Assembly: GCA_029935295.1 (NCBI GenBank)
Contig: JAOZKP010000098.1
Span: 1-10,144, forward strand
DNA length: 10,144 bases
Origin: a bacterium
GTDB lineage: Bacteria > Desulfobacterota > Anaeroferrophillalia > Anaeroferrophillales > Tharpellaceae
Direction: 5' to 3'
Below, one piece after another: positions 1 to 5,228 of the stretch. How positions within the stretch are numbered: the stretch's first letter is position 1; each line of letters begins with the position of its first letter. The translations under genes and the position numbers were made by a program. Below the pieces are notes generated by a model that searched no databases, was not told the origin of the DNA, and worked only from the letters and a program-made list of their open reading frames with translations.

Positions 1-32
1 GGCTGGCTGGTGATGGTTTTGGTCTGGGTCAT
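1..32 (-). CDS. Start of an unidentified gene, cut by the left window edge
   Basis: An ATG at 30-32 on the minus strand opens a frame that stays open to the window edge (about ten codons, beginning MTQTKTITSQ). It begins 18 bases after the stop codon of the acyl carrier protein gene, in the same direction, as expected for the next gene of the operon. The upstream ribosome-binding signal is weak (an AGG about nine bases before the ATG). Too little is present to identify a product. By analogy with similar clusters a beta-ketoacyl synthase, dehydratase or acyl-activating enzyme is possible, but that is a guess from context only. Confidence 0.4.
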   Translation of the reverse strand, partial: MTQTKTITSQ

Positions 33-50
33 TATATAACCTGTAAGGCA

Positions 51-317
51 CTAATCTTTTTTGTGGTTGTTGATAAAGTCAACCAGAGAACTGATTGATG
101 CCAAGGCGACTTTACCCTCTTCCATATCTTTTATTTCAACCCCGAAATGTTTTTGAATCAAGACTACAAGTTCAACCGCATCAAGTGAGTCGAGGCCTAA
201 GCCCTCATCGCCGAAAAGCGGGTCGTCATCATTGATTCCACTTGCTTCAATATCTTCCAGATTTAACTCTTCAATAATTATTTTTTTAAGTTGTTCGCTA
301 AGGTTGTTATTTTTCAT
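51..317 (-). CDS. Acyl carrier protein
   Basis: This 88-residue protein has the size and all-helical acidic character of a type II acyl carrier protein. The phosphopantetheine attachment site is visible as GLDSLDAVEL, with Ser44 the expected site for the prosthetic group. Such proteins carry growing or finished acyl chains as thioesters in the cytoplasm and hand them to synthases or acyltransferases. It is the fourth gene of a minus-strand operon with a glycosyltransferase and a LpxL-like acyltransferase. This makes a dedicated ACP for a specialised lipid more likely than the housekeeping AcpP, whose usual fab-gene neighbours are absent here. The second helix region (FGDEGLGLDS) resembles ACPs of aryl-polyene-type clusters rather than the canonical DLGADSLD form. 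The start is the only Met that preserves helix 1; only a weak GAGAA ribosome-binding signal precedes it. Confidence 0.93.
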   Translation of the reverse strand: MKNNNLSEQLKKIIIEELNLEDIEASGINDDDPLFGDEGLGLDSLDAVELVVLIQKHFGVEIKDMEEGKVALASISSLVDFINNHKKD

Positions 318-421
318 TTGATTCTCATTCTGGGCTTAAATTTAGGTTGTTTATCAATGGTAAAGCTGCTTGTGACTTTCGATTTTCTTCGAATAATCAG
401 GTTATGTCTCCAGAATTTGAT

Positions 422-655
422 CTAAAAAGGTATGGGGGCATCATCATCAATCTCTTCAAGTTCATCATCATCTCCCATGCAACCGAATGGCGCGATAGTT
501 TCAAAAAAGTCGAAGAAAATGCCTAATGATTCACATAAATTCTTTACAGCCTCGCTGTATTTCAGCTTATCATCAGCTGTTTTTGCTTTTTTCATCAATT
601 TCAGGGTTGCAGATATTTCACTGGAAATCTCAGTCGAATTTTTTTCAATATCCAT
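422..655 (-). CDS. Small acidic protein of unknown function in the lipid operon
   Basis: I do not recognise this 77-residue protein. The chosen ATG at 653-655 follows AAAGGAG by five bases, a much better start than the in-frame upstream GTG at 712, which would overlap the acyltransferase gene. Residues 1-45 (MDIEKNSTEISSEISATLKL onward) look like a charged amphipathic helical region. A short hydrophobic/aromatic stretch with LGIFFDFFETIAPFG follows. The last 17 residues are highly acidic and end DDDAPIPF. The end resembles the acidic C-terminal tip of single-stranded DNA-binding proteins (DDDIPF), but there is no OB-fold domain and the resemblance may be chance. It lies 35 bases after the acyltransferase stop and 104 bases before the ACP gene. 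A role tied to the lipid pathway, for example as a small partner of the ACP or acyltransferase, is inferred from position only. It carries no DSL phosphopantetheine site. Confidence 0.72.
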   Translation of the reverse strand: MDIEKNSTEISSEISATLKLMKKAKTADDKLKYSEAVKNLCESLGIFFDFFETIAPFGCMGDDDELEEIDDDAPIPF

Positions 656-660
656 AACTA

Positions 661-667
661 CTCCTTT
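661..667 (-). promoter_or_regulatory. Strong ribosome-binding site that fixes the start at 655
   Basis: The minus strand reads AAAGGAG here, five bases before the ATG at 653-655. It is the clearest Shine-Dalgarno sequence in the left operon and supports the shorter form of the small acidic protein. Confidence 0.75.
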
Positions 668-690
668 TGTGGTTTGATCGGGATGAAATT

Positions 691-1617
691 TTATTCTAAA
701 TTCTGTTCCCACATATCATAAAAATTAAAAAACTGGTACGGTTCTTTTGCGCAGAGTTTCTCTAAGGTCTGCACATAGCGAATCAGGTAAGGCTTAAGGC
801 GTTGTAAGGGTCGGGCATCTTTACGGTCAAGTTCGATTATCTCAGCAAGATCTATCCGGTAGCTGTCGGGACCGGTTTTGAGTGGGAAAAGGATTGCCAG
901 CGGGGCGCCGGTGACGGCGGCAAGTTTCCAGGCGGCAAGCGGAAATTTGACCGGGGCCCCGAGAAAATCAACAGCCAGACTGTTCTCCTGTGCACCTTTA
1001 AGCCGGTCACCCATAATGCAGACGACATCGCCTTTTTTAAGGGCAGCGACCATCTCAACTGTGCCGCCTAAGAAACCGGTCGGGTCGATGATGTGGAATG
1101 GGTTTTTCTCGCCTTTGTGCTCAAAATAGTGGCGGTCGATATCGCCCTCATCCTGCTGCATAAGCATGTGCACGGGTCGTTTTAATTTACTTAAGTAGAT
1201 CATTGCCGCTTGCCAGCAGCCGACGTGGGTAGTGAGGATTATCAGGCCCCGGCCAGCTGCCGCGAGGTTAAAAAGTTCATCGCCTCGGGGGAATTCTGTC
1301 TTCAGGATTTCCGGCCCGCAGATCCCGACCAGGGCCCGGTCGACCAGTGACTGGCTTAAACTAATTATCATCCGGTAGCTGTCTTTTAAGGCAGCAAAGC
1401 CGGTGTGGCCGGGGAAACGGCGGTCAAGGTAATAGCGGCTTTTTAAACGTTGATCGGGGCGGAAAATAAGATAGTAAAGGACCACTGGATAGAGAAACGG
1501 GTAGGCGATACGGCGGCCGCCGAGACGGATTAGAAAGTAGAAAAACCGGTGCTGCCAGTTCGCGCCGACGCTGCGGCTGCTCCAGTTTTCAGAACTCTGT
1601 GGAATCTTTTCTGTCAT
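691..1617 (-). CDS. LpxL/HtrB-like lysophospholipid acyltransferase
   Basis: This 308-residue protein has the length and layout of the lipid A/lysophospholipid acyltransferase family, which moves an acyl chain from ACP to a lipid acceptor at the cytoplasmic face of the inner membrane. A hydrophobic, basic N-terminal segment (about residues 25-52) would anchor it to the membrane. The catalytic block is at residues 126-139 (IILTTHVGCWQ), with His131. The second conserved block GDVVCIMGDR includes the GDR typical of the family. The usual HxxxxE/D dyad here reads H-VGCW-Q, so the acidic partner is replaced by Gln136. The gene starts inside the glycosyltransferase gene (29-base overlap) and has no clear ribosome-binding site of its own, so translational coupling is likely. 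With an ACP gene downstream, acyl-ACP is the probable donor; the acceptor is unknown. It could instead be a phospholipid or ornithine-lipid-type acyltransferase. Confidence 0.88.
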   Translation of the reverse strand: MTEKIPQSSENWSSRSVGANWQHRFFYFLIRLGGRRIAYPFLYPVVLYYLIFRPDQRLKSRYYLDRRFPGHTGFAALKDSYRMIISLSQSLVDRALVGICGPEILKTEFPRGDELFNLAAAGRGLIILTTHVGCWQAAMIYLSKLKRPVHMLMQQDEGDIDRHYFEHKGEKNPFHIIDPTGFLGGTVEMVAALKKGDVVCIMGDRLKGAQENSLAVDFLGAPVKFPLAAWKLAAVTGAPLAILFPLKTGPDSYRIDLAEIIELDRKDARPLQRLKPYLIRYVQTLEKLCAKEPYQFFNFYDMWEQNLE

Positions 1618-2836
1618 TGATAATTTTTGCCGTAATAAGGGTTAACAGACCAAAAAACAGTGCCAGTAGCGGCCCGACGATAAGCGAGCCTAAGCCCCAT
1701 TCCCAGAAACGTTCCAAGGCCTGATAGCCCAAGGTTTTAAATGATATTTCGGTAAGCCAAGCCCCATGCCGGATAAAATAACCGACTTCAATACACAGAG
1801 CCGGGACGAACGGCGGCATGCAGATGTTGCCCGCCGCCAAAGCAACAATCTTATTCAGGCGGAAATAGCCGGTTATCATCAAAATAATCATTGCCCGCAT
1901 GCCGAGCAGCGGCAGGGCCCCGACCAGAACTCCCAAGCCCACTGCAACTGCAAGGCGCTTGGGTGAAGCGTTTTCTTTTAAGAGCAGGCGTAAAGTTCTG
2001 ATTGGATGGAGAATGGAGACCGGCTCACTCGCCGTCTCGTCGTCCTTATCAATCTGGTAATGGGCCATCTGGTTGTGGGGCCAAGGCAGCATCGAGCGGA
2101 TGGTCAGGCGGGTATTTAAGAAACTTAAACGCAGATTGTCCCAGAGCCGATGAAAATGGGAGATATGTTCGTGCTTGGCCGGATAGTAGACGCTGATCTT
2201 GATTTCATTGATTTTAACCCCGGCCCAGGCGGCCCGGACCAGGACCTCATTTTCAAAAGCGTAGCGCTTTTCGCGCCAGTCCAGAGCTTCAAGCAGGTTT
2301 AAGGGGTAGGCCCTAAAGCCGCTCTGGCTGTCACCGATTTTGTGGCCGGTCTGGACCCGGAACCAGAAATTTGAAAAGTCGCGGCCGAAATCGGAACTTT
2401 TAGGGACATAGGTCGCGGCAAAATCGCGGCAGCCGACAATTATAGCCTCAGGGGTTTCAATAACGGCCTCAATAAAAGCGGAAATGTCATCGCTGTAGTG
2501 CTGGCCGTCGGCATCGATTGTGATGATGTGAGTCGCTTTAAGTTCGCACGCTTTTTTGGCCCCGCTTAAAATCGCGGCTCCTTTGCCGAGGTTGCGGGGG
2601 TGGCGGATGATGTGGATTTCTGGGTCAAGTCGTTTCAGAACTTCCGTTACATTGTCACTGCTGCCATCATCAACGACAATCAGAATTTCGCTGAAACCGC
2701 TGCTCTCGTTAACGACTTTTTCCAGGGTCGCCGCGTGGTTGTAGAGGGGAATGACGATTGCGACAATTGGTGATGGTGTTGGAGTTGCAGTCAGACAACC
2801 ATCTGTTGGGTTAGTTTTTTGAGCTGTTGCGGGCAT
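1589..2836 (-). CDS. Family 2 glycosyltransferase fused to a DUF2062 membrane domain
   Basis: This 415-residue protein has two parts. Residues 24-250 are a GT-A fold family 2 glycosyltransferase with IVIPLYNH, VVDDGSSD (Asp56/Asp57), RNLGKGAA, the nucleotide-sugar/metal motif TIDADGQH (108-113) and DSQSGFRAYP. This pattern is like dolichol/polyprenyl-phosphate mannosyl- or glucosyltransferases. From about residue 273 a DUF2062 domain follows, recognised by KRLAVAVGLGVLVGALPLLGMR-type sequence, GN near ICMPPFVPAL, and roughly three hydrophobic segments that should sit in the inner membrane. Such GT2-DUF2062 fusions are found near acyltransferase and ACP genes in aryl-polyene-like and related lipid clusters. 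The N-terminus (residues 1-23) is a Thr/Pro-rich extension of no known role. It is the first gene of the minus-strand operon. No strong ribosome-binding site precedes the ATG, but no later Met would keep the first beta strand. Confidence 0.9.
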   Translation of the reverse strand: MPATAQKTNPTDGCLTATPTPSPIVAIVIPLYNHAATLEKVVNESSGFSEILIVVDDGSSDNVTEVLKRLDPEIHIIRHPRNLGKGAAILSGAKKACELKATHIITIDADGQHYSDDISAFIEAVIETPEAIIVGCRDFAATYVPKSSDFGRDFSNFWFRVQTGHKIGDSQSGFRAYPLNLLEALDWREKRYAFENEVLVRAAWAGVKINEIKISVYYPAKHEHISHFHRLWDNLRLSFLNTRLTIRSMLPWPHNQMAHYQIDKDDETASEPVSILHPIRTLRLLLKENASPKRLAVAVGLGVLVGALPLLGMRAMIILMITGYFRLNKIVALAAGNICMPPFVPALCIEVGYFIRHGAWLTEISFKTLGYQALERFWEWGLGSLIVGPLLALFFGLLTLITAKIINDRKDSTEF

Positions 2837-2883
2837 GTTTAATATATAACTTTATTTTTTAGTTGACTGAGATTGTATTTTTT

Positions 2884-2956
2884 AGCCACAGACGCACACA
2901 GACTCACACGGACAAAAGATTTTAAAGTCTGTGTGTTTCTGTGTGGGTCTGTGGCT
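2884..2956. repeat. Large imperfect palindrome (30-base arms, 13-base loop)
   Basis: The left arm (2884-2913) and right arm (2927-2956) are inverted copies: 26 Watson-Crick pairs, one G-T pair and three mismatches by direct alignment. Each arm is built of CACAGAC/CACACAGAC-like units. The loop is an A/T-rich 13-mer. It lies between the start of the lipid operon and the stop codon of the radical SAM gene, both on the minus strand. The sequence style matches the dispersed 'CACAGAC...CACACGGAC' palindromes seen in many environmental genomes (recalled, not searched). The strong stem could act as a transcription end or RNA stabiliser for the radical SAM transcript, but there is no clean run of T directly after it on the minus strand. 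Confidence 0.8.
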
Positions 2957-2985
2957 GATTTTAAGTATTGATAATAAGGTTTTGT

Positions 2986-4437
2986 CTATTTTATTATCCG
3001 GTTCTCACTGCTCCGGGCAAAACGCAGAAATGAGCCGAGATTGCCGGCAAACCTAAGCCAGCTGTCGGGTGAATGTTTGACCATGGCGACGTAATTTAAG
3101 AGTGTCCGCGGGCGTTTAAAATGGGCCTGGTAGAATTCGAGGAAAAGTTTCTCCATCTCTTCCCGGTCCATTCCGTTCGGGATAAATTGAAAACTCATGC
3201 AGTCCATTTTCGGCCAGTCTTCTTTAAACTGGCCGAAATCGTTTATATTTTCATAGAGGGGCGAGCCTGGAAACGGGGTGAATTTGGCGACGTTGAGTTC
3301 GTCAATCGGCAGTGATTTAAGATAGCTGATGGAGCGCTGAACGCTGGACGTGGTTTCACCCGGGAGGCCGACCATAAAGAGCCCTTTGACCCGGATACCG
3401 CATTTTTTTATTAAATGAACCTGCTCCGCCATAAAATCGAGATCAACTTTCTGCCGATGGCGGCTCAAAAGCTCGGTGTCGCCGCTCTCGATACCTAAGC
3501 TGATCATCCAGCAGCCGGCGGCCTTCATCAAAGTTAAAATTTCGCCGTCAATATGTTCGGCCCGGACGGCACAGTTAAACGTCATATTCAGGGGCCGGTT
3601 TTTTATGAGCTGGCAGAACTCTTTGATTCGCTCCCGGTTGAACGTGAACTGGTCGTCATAGAAGTTGACATGGCGGATGCCGAAGTGCTCTTTCAAGTAT
3701 TCCAGGTGGCGGTAGAGATAGGCGGCCGAGTTGAAGCGGAACGTACGGCGAAAGACCGAGCGGTCGCAGTAGCTGCAGGTGTAGGGGCAGCCGCGGCTCG
3801 AGATGCAGCTGGTATTCGGGGCCTTGGGGTAGTTGAAAATCGGCAGGCGGTAGATTTTAGGGAAACCTGCAAGTTTTTCGTAGGCCGGAAACGGCAGCCG
3901 GTCAAGTTCGACTCCGGGCTCGCGGTAGCCGGTAAATTCGGTTTTGCCGCGGCTGTTCCAGAAGGCAAGACCAGGGATGCCGGCGCAGTTTTCAGCTTCA
4001 TCCATCAACTGCAGGATGGTTTCCTCGCCTTCACCGATGACAAAGTAGTCAAACGCAGGATAGTCGGCGAGCAGTTTATCTTTCAGAGCCGAGACATGCG
4101 GGCCGCCGCAGAAGGTTTGAATTCCGGGCAGAATCTCTTTGGCCAGTCCTGCCAGCCTGACGCCATCGAGAAAACTCGAGGTCGTACAGCTAAAACCGAC
4201 CCAGGTCGGCTTTAGCATCTCAAGATAGGTTTTAAAACGCCGATCGGCCGTCAGCGGCACTGCAAAACAGTCGAGAATGTCGGCTTTTTTTCCATTCTCC
4301 TCAAGGTATGCAGCAATACTGGCAAGCCCCAGAGGCGGCATCAGATTGGCTTTCCGGGCGATGTCAGCTTTCGCGGCTGAGGCCTGATAGCCCAAAGGAT
4401 GAACCAGGAGAATACGGTGTGAATTAAGCTTTGTCAT
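2986..4437 (-). CDS. B12-binding-type radical SAM protein (BchE-like superfamily)
   Basis: This 483-residue protein has an N-terminal cobalamin-binding-like Rossmann domain (about 7-150: RILLVHPLG, PPLGLASIAAYLEENG, GGPHVSAL, YFVIGEGEETILQL). A radical SAM core follows with the [4Fe-4S]/SAM motif C217-PYT-C221-SY-C224. Downstream are the expected core motifs NFYDDQFTFN, SLGIESGD and VKGLFMVGLPGET. The C-terminal 90 residues are a family-specific tail with SPLYENI and a region rich in basic and aromatic residues. Members of this superfamily use SAM radical chemistry, often with cobalamin, for methylations or ring formations; the substrate here cannot be read. The DxHxxG cobalamin signature is not evident, as is common in this group. 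Its ATG overlaps the stop of the HTH antitoxin candidate by four bases (ATGA) and has no ribosome-binding site, so translation probably depends on that gene. Confidence 0.9.
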   Translation of the reverse strand: MTKLNSHRILLVHPLGYQASAAKADIARKANLMPPLGLASIAAYLEENGKKADILDCFAVPLTADRRFKTYLEMLKPTWVGFSCTTSSFLDGVRLAGLAKEILPGIQTFCGGPHVSALKDKLLADYPAFDYFVIGEGEETILQLMDEAENCAGIPGLAFWNSRGKTEFTGYREPGVELDRLPFPAYEKLAGFPKIYRLPIFNYPKAPNTSCISSRGCPYTCSYCDRSVFRRTFRFNSAAYLYRHLEYLKEHFGIRHVNFYDDQFTFNRERIKEFCQLIKNRPLNMTFNCAVRAEHIDGEILTLMKAAGCWMISLGIESGDTELLSRHRQKVDLDFMAEQVHLIKKCGIRVKGLFMVGLPGETTSSVQRSISYLKSLPIDELNVAKFTPFPGSPLYENINDFGQFKEDWPKMDCMSFQFIPNGMDREEMEKLFLEFYQAHFKRPRTLLNYVAMVKHSPDSWLRFAGNLGSFLRFARSSENRIIK

Positions 4438-4808
4438 ATTTCAGTTTTAAATTCAATTTTGTCGTTGCCGAAAGTTGGCTCTATGACTTTGTGGACTCCG
4501 TGCCCGGGATTTGGAACCTTAAAAATATTAATCAATTTATAGCGGGATAATATTTTTAAATCATTATTTAAGCTTACCGGTGTTCGCTTCATATCCGCCA
4601 TCAATTCGGAGAAAATAACCCTTTTTTTCTTTCTTAAATATTGAACCAGTCGGGTTCTTTCCGGTTTTAGAATTGCCATTAAATCTACCGGATCGACCCA
4701 GATTATATCTTTTTTGGTGACTTTTCGCTGTTCATCAATCTCTTTGGCAGTCGCTTTGGCCGATGAAAAAAAATCCGCAAGCGTCCCGGTTTTCAGTTCG
4801 ACACTCAT
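4434..4808 (-). CDS. HTH DNA-binding protein, probable antitoxin (TumA / HVO_A0114-like)
   Basis: This 124-residue protein has a winged-helix-like DNA-binding region at about residues 50-105: RTRLVQYLRKKKRVIFSELM, then MKRTPVSLNNDLKILSRYKL and IEPTF. The order, helix-turn-helix then a short wing, matches the HVO_A0114 family of putative transcriptional regulators. Those proteins are commonly encoded beside TumE/DUF6516 toxins and are thought to neutralise them and repress the operon. That assignment rests on recalled family pairing. The gene overlaps the toxin candidate upstream by four bases and the radical SAM gene downstream by four bases. A good ribosome-binding site (AAGGAG) sits eight bases before the ATG, inside the end of the toxin gene. 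This suggests the antitoxin is translated well, as expected for a module where it must be in excess. Its AT-rich codon use differs from the radical SAM gene. Confidence 0.78.
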   Translation of the reverse strand: MSVELKTGTLADFFSSAKATAKEIDEQRKVTKKDIIWVDPVDLMAILKPERTRLVQYLRKKKRVIFSELMADMKRTPVSLNNDLKILSRYKLINIFKVPNPGHGVHKVIEPTFGNDKIEFKTEI

Positions 4809-5122
4809 TTTATGAACTCCTTAACCTCATTTTCAAAACGTTCGACCAGGTTGTGATAGGTGGTAAAATTGTCGACCTCGGAGATCTCTCCGAGATAATG
4901 TTTATGATGATAATCATGGCTGTTGTCATAGTCCAGAACTCGGCCGTTATCTCCTGAAAAAATGAGATGATTGATATAAGCCATGCTGTATTTAATTATC
5001 TCGCCACTTTCATTTTCCCACGTCTCAATTTTGAGGAGACCGTCGCCTTTGTCAGGCTTAATGGGGAATTGCTCCGAGACGACTTTTTTGAACCTGGTCT
5101 TCTTTTTCCGGTCTTTAGCCAT
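4805..5122 (-). CDS. TumE/DUF6516-like toxin candidate
   Basis: This 105-residue basic protein matches my recollection of the TumE (DUF6516) toxin family. It has a short beta-rich fold with WENESGEIIKYSMAYINH, the motif VLDYDNSHDYHHKHYLGE (Asp, several His) and a C-terminal helix ending VERFENEVKEFIK. The His-rich DYHHKH segment is the likely functional site. The mode of action is not established from the sequence; RNA cleavage is a plausible guess for this kind of small toxin. The ATG at 5120-5122 was chosen over an in-frame TTG at 5126-5128 two codons upstream; neither has a clear ribosome-binding site. It is the first gene of a coupled set: its TGA overlaps the antitoxin ATG. The toxin-first order is typical for such pairs. 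It could also be a non-toxic partner of the HTH protein. Confidence 0.75.
   Translation of the reverse strand: MAKDRKKKTRFKKVVSEQFPIKPDKGDGLLKIETWENESGEIIKYSMAYINHLIFSGDNGRVLDYDNSHDYHHKHYLGEISEVDNFTTYHNLVERFENEVKEFIK
4817..4822 (-). promoter_or_regulatory. Ribosome-binding site of the antitoxin candidate
   Basis: AAGGAG on the minus strand lies eight bases before the ATG at 4806-4808, within the last codons of the toxin gene. It contrasts with the missing signals of both neighbours and suggests that the antitoxin is made at a higher rate. Confidence 0.7.
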
Positions 5123-5127
5123 AATCA

Positions 5128-5156
5128 ATAATAGCAGAAGGTAATAATATTGTAAA
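5128..5156 (-). promoter_or_regulatory. Possible sigma-70-like promoter of the toxin-antitoxin-radical SAM operon
   Basis: On the minus strand a -35-like TTTACA (5151-5156) is followed after exactly 17 bases by a -10-like TATTAT (5128-5133). Transcription would start at or within a few bases of the toxin ATG, which would give a leaderless or nearly leaderless messenger and agrees with the absence of a ribosome-binding site. It was found by eye in an AT-rich stretch, so a chance match is possible. Confidence 0.35.
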
Positions 5157-5192
5157 GCTGTGATTGTTGAGGTTCCGGTGATTTATTTCAGA

Positions 5193-5221
5193 TTGCGAAA
5201 AAGTTCGGGAATCGTTATAGA
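5193..5221 (+). promoter_or_regulatory. Possible sigma-70-like promoter of the rightward radical SAM gene
   Basis: TTGCGA (5193-5198) and TATAGA (5216-5221) are separated by 17 bases, directly upstream of the ATG at 5229. As with the divergent promoter, the start of transcription would fall almost on the ATG, and no good ribosome-binding site is visible. The match is moderate and seen by eye only. Confidence 0.3.
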
Positions 5222-5228
5222 TAGCGGT

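Noticed and set aside
432..677. A serine-rich open frame on the plus strand
   Set aside because: The serine run is the complement of the acidic Asp/Glu codons of the small minus-strand protein, which has a strong ribosome-binding site and fits the operon.
3553..4215. A 220-codon open frame on the plus strand
   Set aside because: It lies entirely antisense to the radical SAM gene, whose motifs are clear. The frame is Ala/Val/Gly-rich as expected from the complement of a GC-rich gene, and no domain is recognisable.
5160..5228. An N-terminal extension of the rightward radical SAM gene from a GTG
   Set aside because: The added residues do not look like the family N-terminus, the GTG has no ribosome-binding site, and the extension would cover the likely promoter region. 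The ATG at 5229 begins the expected first beta strand.
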